NCBI GenBank assembly: GCA_963727245.1
Contig: CAVSFO010000009.1
Location: 434,001-498,000 of the forward strand
Source of the DNA: JBKQVT01 sp963727245
Lineage (GTDB): Bacteria > Planctomycetota > Planctomycetia > Pirellulales > Thermoguttaceae
Reading direction: 5' to 3'
Length of the DNA stretch: 64,000 nucleotides
Numbering within the stretch: position 1 is the stretch's first letter; each line of letters begins with the position of its first letter. The notes beneath the pieces are model-generated. The model worked only from the letters and a program-made list of their open reading frames with translations. It did no database searches and was not told the DNA's origin. The position numbers and the translations under genes are program-made. Positions 37,345 to 46,800 of the stretch are shown one piece after another.

Positions 37345-39352
37345 GGTTGCGCTCCTTCGCCCAGGGGTTTGTCGAGGAAATGCCGCTGCAGCCACTCCAG
37401 GCTCAAGAGCGACCAGATGAGGAGGCGGTGGTTTTGCCGCCCTTCGAAATGGTCGCCCAGGGTCTTGCGGACGAAATCCTGATCGAACCAGGGCCGCTCC
37501 GTCGACTGCTTGTCGAAGAGGACCGACTTGATGTAGTCCATCGACGGCCCCCGATACCAGTTCTCGTCCGGCGGCGAGAAGCCTTGCTTGGGCTGGTTGG
37601 TGAATTCTTCCGGCAGATAGCGGCACATGGCGCGGCGGAGCACGCGCTTGCCGTCGGCCGAGCAGACGTGGCCGTCGCCGTTGCCCGCCAGGCGGCCGGC
37701 GTCGACCTTCAGCGAAGGCGGGATCCGCCAGGCCAGGTCGGCCAGCTCGTTGTCCAGGAACGGCACGCGGGTCTCCAGGCTGTGGGCCATGCTGATGCGG
37801 TCTTCGGCCACCAGGAAGCCGTGCAGGAAGGTCTTCATCTCGAAGTACAAGGCCCGCTGCATGAGGTTGTCGGCCAGGCCCATTTCCGGCCGATAGGGGG
37901 GCGCGGAGGCCAGCACCCGGCCGAAACTCTCGCGCGGACCGGGGCTGTGCCGCCACAACTCGGGGACGAACAACTGCGAGAGGTCCTGCGGCGGCAGCAG
38001 GCGATGCCAGTAGTCGCAGTATTTCCGGTCGAACTCCTCAACCGTCGTCGCCGTCAGCCCCTGCCGGTATCGCCAGGGATAGCCGCCGAACAGCTCGTCG
38101 CCGCCCGCCCCCGCCAGGCAGACCTTGACGAAGCGGCTGGCCAGCTTGCCCACGTACCAGTTCTGGTGGCACATGCCGACGCGGGGATCGTCCATGTGCC
38201 AGGCGATCTTCTCCATGGCCGCCGGCATGTCGCCGGCGTGCAGCACCACGTCGTAGTGCTCGGTTTGCAGGATGTAGGAGAGCTTCTCCGCCAGCTTCCG
38301 CTCGTCGAAACCCTGCTCGATGCCGTTGACGTTGGTCAAGTCGAAACCGGCGGTGAACGTCAGCAGGCGGGGGATCGAACGGCCCGCCACGGCCACGATC
38401 GAGCCGCTGTCCATGCCGCCGGAAAGATAGGAGCCGACCTCGACGTCGCTGACCAACTGCCGGCCCACTGCCCGGGAAAACGCCGCCGCCACTTGTTGGC
38501 TCACCTGTTGCTCGTCCTGGAGCGACAGGTCGGCCTCGGGAAAGCCGGCGTGATAGCGGCGCGGGGCGGGCAGGGCGGCCGCGCCCGGGGCCAATTGCAG
38601 AAACTCCCCCGGCTGCAAGAGCGAGACGTCTTTGAAAAGCGTCTGCGGCGCGAAGGTGTTCTGGAAGGCGAAATACTCGACCAGCGCCGGCGGGCTGATC
38701 CGCGGCCGCAACAGCCCGCTGGCCAGGATGCCCTTGATTTCGCTGGCGAACAGCAGGAAATCGCCCGCCAGGGCATAGTACAGCGGCTTGACCCCGAAGC
38801 GATCGCGCACCAGCGTCAAGACGTTCTCGACGCGGTCGTAGACGGCGAAGGCGAACATGCCGTTCAGGAGCGGCAGGCACTCCGTGCCGTGCTCTTCCCA
38901 CAAGTGGAGAATGACCTCGGTGTCGCTGCGGGTGCGGAAGACGTGGCCCGCCGCGACGAGTTCGTCGCGCAGCTCGCGGAAGTTGTAGATCTCGCCGTTG
39001 TACGTGATCCAATAGCGGCGATCGGAGCTGGACATGGGCTGGTGGCCGAAGTGCGACAGGTCGATGATGGCCAGCCGGCGGTGTCCCAGGGCGACGGAGA
39101 AGGAACTCTTGCTCAACTCGTCGCGGCAATAGGCGCCGTCGAAGACGGGCAGGTGCTCGTTGATGTGCCGGAATTTGGCGTCGGCGAAGCCGCACCAGTA
39201 GCCGCCTTCGCCGGAGCGGCCTTCGCCGACGCGGAACATCGCGTAGCCGGCGTCGTCGGGGCCGCGATGCGCCATGACATCGCACATCGGCTTGATGCGC
39301 CCGGATCGACCGGCCGCTCGGCCAGGCTCACGATTCCCGCAATCCCGCACAT
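37332..39352 (-). CDS. asnB: Asparagine synthase (glutamine-hydrolysing) family amidotransferase, frameshifted
   Basis: The protein (about 673 aa) has an N-terminal glutaminase domain starting MCGIAGIV (catalytic Cys2), HRGPDDAGY near residue 32 and TYNGEIYNF. The synthetase domain has the pyrophosphate loop YLSGGMDSGS. The first 15-20 residues read in one frame from ATG 39352. From about 39303 the rest reads in another, so one base is missing in the GATCCGGGCGC stretch. In polysaccharide loci such enzymes often amidate sugar acids rather than make asparagine. Genes either side are sugar and export genes, which fits. Its 3' end overlaps wzm. Confidence 0.88.
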
Positions 39353-39378
39353 GAAGTTGGTTCCAAGGTGAGAGAGAT

Positions 39379-39443
<65 letters not shown>

Positions 39444-39477
39444 CAAGTACGAACACGTTTCATCCTTCCGCCTTGCT

Positions 39478-40539
39478 TCAGTGGCGTCGTGGTGCCGCCG
39501 GGTTATCCGGGGGCTCACGCCCCCGGCTCGGGTTCTTTGTCTCCCCTTCCGCCTTCCGCCTTTCCGTTACCGCTTCTTCGTTCCGCTGCCGCCATTGAAT
39601 GAGGCTGCGCATGCCCTCCTCCAAGTCGATCGTCCAGCGGTAGCAGAGGTCCCGCTGGGCCCGCTTCGGGCAACCGATGCGATTGGTGACAAAGGTCAAC
39701 CCCGCCGGCTCGTACTGGATGGACAAGGGGCTGCCGCTGAGTTGCAGGAGCAACTCGGTCAGTTCCTTGATGGTGGTGCCGATGCCGCGGCCGACGTTGT
39801 AGCAATGGCCGGTGGACTGGGCCTCCATGGCCAGCACGTTCGCCCGCGCCACGTCGGCGACGTGGACGAAGTCGTACTGCTGGCTGCCGTCGCCGTAGAC
39901 GACCGGCGGTTGGCCGCCCTCGATGCGGTCGAGGATCTTGTGCATGACCGCGATATAGGCCCCCTTGTAGTCCTGCCTGGGGCCGTAGACGTTCATGTAC
40001 CGCAGCCCGACCCAGTTCAGGCCGTAGCGGTGTCCCAGGCTCTTGAAGAAATGTTCGCCGGCGATCTTCGACGCCCCGTAGAAAGTGAAGTTGTTGTAGG
40101 CGTGGTCCTCGGTCATGGGGATTTCCAGGGCGTCGCCGTAGACCGACGCCGAGGAGGAATAGACCACCCGCTTCACCTTCTGTCGAATGGCCGCCATGAT
40201 GACGTTGAAGGTGCCGCGGACGTTCACTTCAAAGGCGGTTTCCGGGTATTCGTGGCATTGCAGGATCCAGAGGGCGGCCAGGTGGAAGACGCCGTCGATG
40301 CCCTCCATCGCCCGCTGGAGAATGTCGCGGTGCAGGATGTCGCCGCCGTGGGGGAAGATGCTCACCCGCGGGTCGTCCAGGGCGGCGCGGAGGTTGTCCA
40401 TGGTGCCGCGGCAGAAGTTGTCATAAACGACCACCTCGCGGACATCCGTTTTCAGCAACTCGTCCACGACGTGGCTGCCGATCAACCCCGCCCCGCCAAC
40501 CACCAATACCCTCTTGCCGGCAAGCTCCACAGCCGCCAC
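39478..40539 (-). CDS. NAD-dependent UDP-sugar 4-epimerase-like SDR
   Basis: The product (353 aa) has VLVVGGAGLIGSHVVDELL at about residues 11-29 (NAD loop) and FHLAALWILQCHEYP near residue 85. The SSSASVYGDAL serine motif is near residue 123 and YGASK gives the catalytic Tyr and Lys near residues 151-155. GLRYMNVYGPRQ follows. This is the UDP-glucose/GlcNAc 4-epimerase branch of extended SDRs; exact sugar unknown. It is the first gene of the minus-strand polysaccharide operon. The GTG start at 40539 lies inside one arm of a direct repeat that flanks an upstream hairpin element. The C-terminal tail (RRKAEGETKNPSRGREPP) looks disordered and repeat-derived. Confidence 0.87.
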   Translation of the reverse strand: MAAVELAGKRVLVVGGAGLIGSHVVDELLKTDVREVVVYDNFCRGTMDNLRAALDDPRVSIFPHGGDILHRDILQRAMEGIDGVFHLAALWILQCHEYPETAFEVNVRGTFNVIMAAIRQKVKRVVYSSSASVYGDALEIPMTEDHAYNNFTFYGASKIAGEHFFKSLGHRYGLNWVGLRYMNVYGPRQDYKGAYIAVMHKILDRIEGGQPPVVYGDGSQQYDFVHVADVARANVLAMEAQSTGHCYNVGRGIGTTIKELTELLLQLSGSPLSIQYEPAGLTFVTNRIGCPKRAQRDLCYRWTIDLEEGMRSLIQWRQRNEEAVTERRKAEGETKNPSRGREPPDNPAAPRRH

Positions 40540-40544
40540 CCCCG

Positions 40545-40656
40545 TCCTCTAAGTAGTTTCTGTTGCGTGGGCATGTGTAGGGTGGGTCGAGCGCAGCGAG
40601 CCCCACCACAATCCGCGACAAACTAATGGTGGGGCTCGCTGCGCTCGACCCACCCT
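40545..40656. mobile_element. Hairpin element TGTAGGGTGGGTCGAGC with long flanking repeat
   Basis: Arms TGTAGGGTGGGTCGAGCGCA (from 40576) and its complement (ending 40659) form a strong hairpin with a GGTGGGG core. ACAGCCGCCACCCCCG occurs at 40529-40544 and again at 40657-40672, and similarity continues weakly beyond (CTAAGTAG / CTAACTAG). The left copy includes the start codon of the epimerase gene, so the insertion duplicated its 5' end. No promoter was recognised in the rest of this gap to 40826. Confidence 0.65.
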
Positions 40657-40826
40657 ACAGCCGCCACCCCCGCCTACTAACTAGGGAAACCTCTCGTGTC
40701 GAAACGATCGTCGTACCAAGATAATGCTTTGGCAGGAATTGACCAATAGGAATTTGGCGCGACGGCGTAAGCCGGGCGAGTTGGGGGGAATGGCTGGAAA
40801 TCGGGCTGTGAGCGACCGTTGTGGGC

Positions 40827-42626
40827 TCAATGCCGGCGCTGGCACGCGACCCAGTTTGCAGTCTGGGCAATGGGCTCGAGCCGGTCCGTGAGCAGGGCGC
40901 CGAGCCGCTTCCAGTCGGACCGCTTCAGGAGCAGAATCTCGTCTTCCCGGCAGTCGAGGAGTTGCCTGGCGGTTTCTGCGTCGGCTTCCGCCTCCTGGCC
41001 TTTCGGTCTCTTCACCTGCACCGCGAAGTGGTCGAAATGGCCTTGATAGAGCAGGTCCACGTAGAAGGAAGCCGAAAAGGTCGATTCGCCGAGAGGCACG
41101 GCGACGGGCCGCTGCCGGGCCGCCGGGTCCTTGTAGACCTCGGCGAGAATCACCTTCGTCGAGTAGCCGTCGTCGATCTCAGAGCGGAAAAGACATACGG
41201 CTGAGGTCAGCATGACCGTGCCGGCCAGGCCGACGGCGGCGACCAAAGCGGTGCCGTCCTGCCGGCGGGCGGCCGCCCGCGCGAGCCAACCGAGGACCGC
41301 GATCGCCAGCACCGTCAAGGCCGCCACGCCCAGCACGCCGGCTGGGGCCAGCCCCGGCCGGCCCCCGTAGAATAACGTGCCCGCGACCGAGAGGGCCACG
41401 CCCAGGCAACTGAGCACGCCCACGTGCCATTTCAGCAGCTTGAGCAGATCGGGGGCCTTCTCGGACTGCATCCAGCGGTCGATTCCGACGGCCATCGCGA
41501 TGGCCAGGCCCGGAAAGCCCGGCAGCACGTAGGTCCACAGCACCTGCCGGGCCAGGGTAAAGAACAGCGGAGGCGTCAGGCCCCAAATCAGGACGTAGGC
41601 GAGCCAAGGATCGCTGCGGCCGAAGTCGCGGAGGGTCTTCCACGCGCCGGACTTTGCCGAGCGGGCCAGAAGCGCGATCGCCAGCAGGGTCCAGGGGAGC
41701 AGCACCAACAAGAACATCAGCCAGATGCTTCCATAAGGCCGCAGCCGGCCGTATCCGTAGTAATCGCCGTAGTCATTGGTCAAGTAGCGGAGGAAGTTTT
41801 CGTTGATGAGGAAGTAGCGGAGGAAGCCGGGCGTGGCCCGCTCGGCCAACAGATACCAAGGCGCGGCGACGGCCAGGAACAGCAGCGTCCCCGAGATCCA
41901 GGGCAGCTCGATCACCAGCCGCCAGCGTCCGACCACGAGCAGCCATAGCCCGAGGGACGCTCCCACCAGGACCAAGGCGACGGGGCCCTTGGCCAAGGCG
42001 CCGACGGCCAGGGCCAGAAAGAACGCCAGCCCCCAGGCCTTACGCGGCCAGGGCGGGGACTGTGCCGATCGCCGCGCGAACAGGGCGAAGGCCATCATGG
42101 CGCCGCTGGCGCCGGCGGTCAGCGGCACGTCCAGTTCGCACGCCCCGGAGAGCACCAGCAGGGCCAGCGACGTGGCCAGCACGATGCCGGCCAAGACGGC
42201 CACGTTCCTTCCCCATAGCCCGGCGGCAAAGCAAATCGTGGCGGCGACCAGCGCCAGCGCGACCAGGAAACTCGGCAGCCGGGCGGAAAACTCCGACACC
42301 CCGAAGGCCCGGTACGAAATCGCCGTCAGCCAGAACTGCAAGGGCGGCTTGCCCCAGAACGGCATCAGGTCGCCGTTGGCGTAGGTCCAGGGGGTGACGC
42401 TGCCGCTGGAGCGGGCCAGCTCCCGGACGGCGGCGCCGCCCGCGCCGGTCCAGGGGGTGATCCAGTCGCCGGAGCGGGCCATTTCGCGGGCGATGCCGCC
42501 GTAGCGGCTTTCGGTGTTGTCGGTCAGCGCCAATTGCCCCAACGAGCCCAATCGCAGCAGGGCCACGGCCGCCAACGCCCAGAGGCCCCAGGCCGGCCAT
42601 CGTCGGGAAGGTGTGTCGCGGGTCAT
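40827..42626 (-). CDS. Membrane glycosyltransferase (ArnT/PMT-like, GT39/GT83 type)
   Basis: The product (599 aa) has about 11-12 membrane helices. Near residues 38-42 the first outside loop has a D-N-T-E-S-R-Y motif, the acidic pair typical of lipid-phosphate-sugar-using GT-C enzymes. WGKPPLQFWLTAISYRAFG follows, as does LAKGPVALVLV near residue 205. The last 120 residues are soluble (DPAARQRPVAVPLGEST). Such enzymes move sugars from polyprenyl phosphate to lipid A, proteins or glycans on the outer face. Residues about 49-90 hold a 21-residue internal duplication (WITPWT / SVTPWT). It is transcribed away from the epimerase operon boundary and may be on its own. Acceptor unknown. Confidence 0.85.
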   Translation of the reverse strand: MTRDTPSRRWPAWGLWALAAVALLRLGSLGQLALTDNTESRYGGIAREMARSGDWITPWTGAGGAAVRELARSSGSVTPWTYANGDLMPFWGKPPLQFWLTAISYRAFGVSEFSARLPSFLVALALVAATICFAAGLWGRNVAVLAGIVLATSLALLVLSGACELDVPLTAGASGAMMAFALFARRSAQSPPWPRKAWGLAFFLALAVGALAKGPVALVLVGASLGLWLLVVGRWRLVIELPWISGTLLFLAVAAPWYLLAERATPGFLRYFLINENFLRYLTNDYGDYYGYGRLRPYGSIWLMFLLVLLPWTLLAIALLARSAKSGAWKTLRDFGRSDPWLAYVLIWGLTPPLFFTLARQVLWTYVLPGFPGLAIAMAVGIDRWMQSEKAPDLLKLLKWHVGVLSCLGVALSVAGTLFYGGRPGLAPAGVLGVAALTVLAIAVLGWLARAAARRQDGTALVAAVGLAGTVMLTSAVCLFRSEIDDGYSTKVILAEVYKDPAARQRPVAVPLGESTFSASFYVDLLYQGHFDHFAVQVKRPKGQEAEADAETARQLLDCREDEILLLKRSDWKRLGALLTDRLEPIAQTANWVACQRRH

Positions 42627-42773
42627 CGAGGTCGCGCTGGTTTGAAGTCCGTTTCAGGTGGCCACGAGAGTGGCGGCATTATAGCAGGAGGGCCGCCATT
42701 TTCCCACGGCAGAGCTTGGCGGCCTTGAGGGCCCCTCATAATGAGGTACAATGGCAGGCGCGGGAGGCCACGA

Positions 42774-42862
42774 GGCAACGGGGACTGTCCCGATTTTCGC
42801 GGCGCGGACAGCGTTGCGTTGCCAATAGGCACCCTCGCCGCGAAAATGGGACTGTCCCCCTT
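42774..42862. repeat. GGGACTGTCCCGATTTTCGC palindrome
   Basis: Inverted arms GGGGACTGTCCCGATTTTCG (about 42780-42799) and CGAAAATGGGACTGTCCCCC (about 42841-42860), with inner GGCAACG/CGTTGCC matches, sit just before a small membrane protein gene. The same family is at 44176-44217, 54082-54167 and, degraded, elsewhere. Confidence 0.85.
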
Positions 42863-42898
42863 GCGCCGCCCGGCATCAACAACTCGAAGGAGTATTTC

Positions 42899-43480
42899 AT
42901 GCGTGACGATTCCTGGCATGATGCGGTGGCGAAACGAGTGATCCTCATGCAAATCGTCGTGGGGGTCATGGCGACCGGCATCCTGTTTTTCCTTGCAATT
43001 GCCTTGATCGTCCGCCCGCCGACGAAGCTGTTCCCCATCGGCGCCCCAGGCATAATAACGCTGGCCGCCGCGGTTCTTGCCGGCCTGCTGCTGATCTTGC
43101 GCCGCTGGTCCTGCGCATCCTGGTCTCCAAGGCCCGCCGCAAGATACTCGAAGGCACGTTTCGCACGCCCGGGGTGCTGCCGAGTGGCACTGCCGGCACG
43201 AACACCGGCTTCAACGCCGGCTTGCCCCCCGGCGATGCCGGCAGCCTGATGGCGGTATTTCAGAGCAAGACCATCGTCGGTGCCGCGATGCTTGAGGGCG
43301 GCGCCTTCTTTGCAGCGATTACGTATTCTCGTCGAGGGCGGTCCGATCGGGCTTGCCTTGGCCGTCGTACTGTGGTTGGGCATCGCCGCGCATTTTCCGA
43401 CCTCGTCCCGCGTCATCGGCTGGATCGAGCGGCAACTCGAGTTGCTGGACCGAGAACGGCTTTTGGACCAGAGAAGCTGA
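42899..43480 (+). CDS. Small membrane protein of unknown function (two frameshifts)
   Basis: Corrected, this is about 193 aa. It has a short cytoplasmic start, then two adjacent hydrophobic helices (ILMQIVVGVMATGILFFLAI and TLAAAVLAGLLLILAPLVLR). Next comes a soluble stretch with SKARRKILEGTFRTPG and a VFQSKTIVGAAMLEGGAFFA helix, and finally GLALAVVLWLGIAAHFP near the C-terminus. Frame changes near 43105 and 43325 cancel out, so a pair of sequence errors is likely. AAGGAG lies 11 bases before the ATG. No family recognised; the next gene starts four bases after its stop, so both are co-transcribed. Confidence 0.65.
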
Positions 43481-43484
43481 GCCG

Positions 43485-44063
43485 ATGTCCGAAGTCAACC
43501 CCTTCGCCTCCCCGTCGACCGTCGAGTGCGCCGCGCCGGCGGCGGCCGAGGAGTGGCAGACCAAGTGCCTGTATCGCCAGGGCCGGCTGTTGGTCATGCA
43601 CAAGAAGGCCGTCTTGCCGGACCGCTGCGTCAAGAGCAACCGGCCGGCCGCCGGCCGCCTGAAACGCAAACTCGCCTGGCACCACCCGGCGATCTACGTG
43701 ACCATCCCGTTGAATCCCGCCATTTACGTGGGTCTGGCCCTGCTCCTGCGCAAGCGGGCGACGGTCTACGTCGGTCTCAGCGACGAGTGGTTTCGCAAGC
43801 GGCGGCGGGCGATTACCGTCGGCTGGACCCTGTTTATCGGCGGCCTGGCGATGTTGATCGTGGGCATCGCCTCCGCTGCTCAACACCGATGGGTCGCACC
43901 GGCGATCCCGCTGGGACTGCTCGTCGCTCTTGCCGGCGCGATCTACGGGCTGCGTGTGGCGGTGATAGTTCGGGCCAAGCAGGTCACCAACCATTTCATC
44001 TGGCTTGCGGGCGTGCATCCCGATTTCCTGGCCTCCTTGCCCCTCTGGCCGTACCAACCTTAG
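43485..44063 (+). CDS. Two-helix membrane protein with NPF-type N-terminus
   Basis: The product (192 aa) begins SEVNPFASP, a short N-terminal motif common in planctomycete membrane proteins of unknown role. A soluble part (CLYRQGRLLVMHKKAVLPDRC) is followed by an Arg/Lys-rich segment, then two membrane helices (ITVGWTLFIGGLAMLIVGIA and AIPLGLLVALAGAIYGLRVA). The C-terminus is HPDFLASLPLWPYQ. No function can be assigned. It is in an operon with the preceding membrane protein. Confidence 0.65.
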   Translation: MSEVNPFASPSTVECAAPAAAEEWQTKCLYRQGRLLVMHKKAVLPDRCVKSNRPAAGRLKRKLAWHHPAIYVTIPLNPAIYVGLALLLRKRATVYVGLSDEWFRKRRRAITVGWTLFIGGLAMLIVGIASAAQHRWVAPAIPLGLLVALAGAIYGLRVAVIVRAKQVTNHFIWLAGVHPDFLASLPLWPYQP

Positions 44064-44589
44064 CAAGCTGGGCAGGGTGGACAAGCCGGCGGCCGCCGTG
44101 GTCGCGGCAGATCGCCCGGATTCTTCCTCGCGTGCCAAGACCACGCAGCGTGGCGCAAGGGCACCCAGAGGCTATCCGGTCCCATTTTCGCTGACACGAA
44201 AATCGGGACAATCCCCAGAGCGTGGTCCCGGCACGGGTTTCTGCCATCGGCAACGGGGCGCAGAATAATTTGCTCACTGGGCTTGACGCCTTCCACGCGC
44301 GAGGAGTAAATGGAGGCCAAATCGGGCCGCCTCCAGGAAATTCCTACGGAAAATCGACCGAGCCGTCCGCTGGGATGCGGCCCCGAGTAGTCGCCATAAC
44401 CATAAGCAGTATAACAGGTTACGGCCTAGGTCTTGCAACCCAAGACGCGCCGGACCAGCACACCGTAGTCGGTTTTCCGATGCCCCCCGACTTTTTAAGC
44501 TATGGTTTCAGTAGAGGCGACGCATCTCCTCCTCGAACGCCTCCTCACTACTTTTCCTTTCTCTTTTCTGAGTCCGCTTGGAGAACACC
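44064..44589. other. Gap before the calpain-like gene: repeat and possible signals
   Basis: No gene is seen in these 526 bases. At 44176-44217 a GGTCCCATTTTCG / CGAAAATCGGGAC repeat of the dispersed family is present. GTCTTGCAACCCAAGAC near 44431 can form a small hairpin and AGTATAAC near 44407 resembles a -10, but neither is strong evidence. Confidence 0.4.
44176..44217. repeat. GGTCCCATTTTCG / CGAAAATCGGGAC short repeat
   Basis: A compact copy of the GGGAC..TTTTCG palindrome family, with arms at 44178-44190 and 44198-44210 and an eight-base loop. Confidence 0.8.
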
Positions 44590-46764
44590 ATGTCCCGGGA
44601 TCCCTTCCGGTGGCGCGATGCGCGTCGTGGCAAGAAAGCTAGAGGGAATCGAATCTTATCCGCGGAAATGCTGGAACCGCGCACCCTGTTGAGTGCAGGT
44701 CCTTTGCTGGGGCGGATGCCGCTGCTGAGCGTCAATCCCGCTCCGGTCCCCGCCGTGACGCCGGTCAGTCACGGGCCGACGGTGGCCTCGGCGGCGGCCG
44801 CGTCAGCCACTTCGGTGACGGGCACCACGGTGCAGCTCTCGGTCCTGGGCAGCGATGCCTCCGGCCAAACCCTCAGGTACACCTGGGCGACAGCGCCGCT
44901 TGCCAACGGCGCTGCGGCCCCGATCTTCAGCGTCAACGGCAGCAACGCGGCCCAGCGCACCACGGTCACGTTCCTGGCGGCCGGCACGTATAAATTTACG
45001 GCGACCATCACCGACACCAGCAACCTCTCGGTCACCAGCAGCGTCACGGTGACCGTCAGCCAAACGCTGACCAGCATCACGGTGACTCCCGGCAACACGT
45101 CGGTAATCGTCGGCGGAACGCAACAATACAGCGCCTCGGCACTGGACCAGTTCGGCCGCGTCATGGCCGTCCAGCCCGCTTTCACTTGGACCGCCACGGC
45201 AGGCACGATCGGCTCGGGCGGCCTGCTGACGGCCCCCGCCACGGCCGGCAGCGCCACGATCAGGGCCGCCAGCCGGACCGTGCAGGGATCGGCGGCCGTA
45301 ACCTACACCACGTCCGATTTCCTGGGGCTGAAGGATCCCGCGTTGGCCGCGCTGGCCCAGAGCCTGGACGCCGGCGGCTCGATCACCCGGATGGACATGA
45401 TCGAGATGCTCGACAGCGTGGCCGCCAAGGGGAGCGTCAGCGCCACGGATTTCGCGGATCTGCAAAGGATTGTCGCCGACGCGGCCGTGCTGAATATGCC
45501 CGGCTACGTGCGCGTGCTGGCCGGCGACGTGGTCGACGGCAACGCGGCCAATGCCGATTATCAAGGGCAGGCGTTGGGCAATCTTGCGGCCGGCAGCTCG
45601 GCCGCCAAGTTGACCGACCTCATCGACACATGGTTTTACGGCACCGATCTGCCCGCCATCGACGCCAACGTTCCGCCCGGCCAGACGTACACGTACCGCT
45701 TGGCCTCCGGTTCGCTGTTCAACGGCACTCCATCCAACGCCAATGAGTTCCAGGGGCAGTTGGGCGACTGTTACTTCATCTCGGCCCTGGGCATGACGGC
45801 CGACGCCTCGCCGGCCGCCGTCGAGGACATGTTTCTCGACAACGGCGACGGCACGTGGACCGTCCGCTTTTACGACAACGGCGTTGCCGACTACGTGACC
45901 GTCAACCGCATGCTGCCCACCGCCTCCGCCGGCTACCTGGTCTATGCCGACTACGGCTCGATGGTTAACAACAGTGCCAATACGCTTTGGATCCCGCTGG
46001 CGGAGAAGGCCTATGCCCAGTGGAACGCGACGGGCAATGAAGGCCGCAACGGGACCAACACCTACAGCGGCATTCAAGGCGGAGATCCGGCCAACGTCTT
46101 TTCCCAGGTGCTCGGCCGTGGCGCCGGCAGCTACCTGTTGAGCAACCAGCAAACCATGATCAACGCCCTCACAAGCGGCATGGCGGTGACGATTTGCACC
46201 GACGTCTCCAGCCTTTCCAGCGACGCCCTGTCTTACGGCCTCTACGGATGCCATGCCTACGGCGTGATGGGCTACAACAGCAAGTCGCAGACGTTCACGC
46301 TCTATAACCCCTGGGGATTCGATCAGCCCGGGCAGCTCACTTGGGCGGAGTTGCAGGCGACTTGCCAGGTCTTTGAAGTGGCCAATGCCAGCGGCACGGT
46401 CCCGATCCTGGCCACGGCGAAGGCCGGCATGGCGGCCCAGGCGGCGGCGGCGAGCGAAATGGCGGCCCCGGGCGCGTCGCAAGCGTCGCCGGCATTTTCG
46501 GCCGGCGGGGGCTCTGGCGGCGGTCAAGGCTCCGCGGCGGCCGGTCAATCGGTGCAGGCCGGCGATCGCTGGTTTGCCTCGCAGCCGGCCGCCGGGTCCG
46601 ACGCTGCCGGCAGCGACGCGGCAGGCAGCGGTTGGGTCCGGGCCCGGCAGTCCGCCACCGCAGCGGCCGATCGGTCGTTGCTTGCCAGCGACGAGTATTT
46701 CCGGGAGGCGGGAATGGCAGGCGGCAGCTTGCGAGCCGGGGTGCCGGTGGCATTTTTGGCGTAA
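44590..46764 (+). CDS. Secreted calpain-like cysteine protease with LEPRxLLS N-terminus and Ig-like domains
   Basis: The product (724 aa) has AEMLEPRTLLSAG near residues 27-39, a surface-protein start motif typical of Planctomycetota. Next are a PKD-like domain (about 75-158, VSVTVT-type strands) and a BIG2-like domain (about 160-235, ITVTPGNTSVIVGGTQQY). After a linker comes a calpain (peptidase C2) domain: LGDCYFISAL gives active Cys394, CHAYGVMGYN gives His555, and LYNPWGFDQPG gives Asn573, the full catalytic triad. The tail is Ala/Gly/Ser-rich and ends with a short unstructured part. It probably cleaves or matures extracellular proteins in the surface layer; substrate unknown. ATG 44590 is preceded by TTGGAGAACACC. 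Confidence 0.88.
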   Translation: MSRDPFRWRDARRGKKARGNRILSAEMLEPRTLLSAGPLLGRMPLLSVNPAPVPAVTPVSHGPTVASAAAASATSVTGTTVQLSVLGSDASGQTLRYTWATAPLANGAAAPIFSVNGSNAAQRTTVTFLAAGTYKFTATITDTSNLSVTSSVTVTVSQTLTSITVTPGNTSVIVGGTQQYSASALDQFGRVMAVQPAFTWTATAGTIGSGGLLTAPATAGSATIRAASRTVQGSAAVTYTTSDFLGLKDPALAALAQSLDAGGSITRMDMIEMLDSVAAKGSVSATDFADLQRIVADAAVLNMPGYVRVLAGDVVDGNAANADYQGQALGNLAAGSSAAKLTDLIDTWFYGTDLPAIDANVPPGQTYTYRLASGSLFNGTPSNANEFQGQLGDCYFISALGMTADASPAAVEDMFLDNGDGTWTVRFYDNGVADYVTVNRMLPTASAGYLVYADYGSMVNNSANTLWIPLAEKAYAQWNATGNEGRNGTNTYSGIQGGDPANVFSQVLGRGAGSYLLSNQQTMINALTSGMAVTICTDVSSLSSDALSYGLYGCHAYGVMGYNSKSQTFTLYNPWGFDQPGQLTWAELQATCQVFEVANASGTVPILATAKAGMAAQAAAASEMAAPGASQASPAFSAGGGSGGGQGSAAAGQSVQAGDRWFASQPAAGSDAAGSDAAGSGWVRARQSATAAADRSLLASDEYFREAGMAGGSLRAGVPVAFLA

Positions 46765-46800
46765 GGGGCCGATTGCCTGTGGCACGCCGCCGGATTGCGA

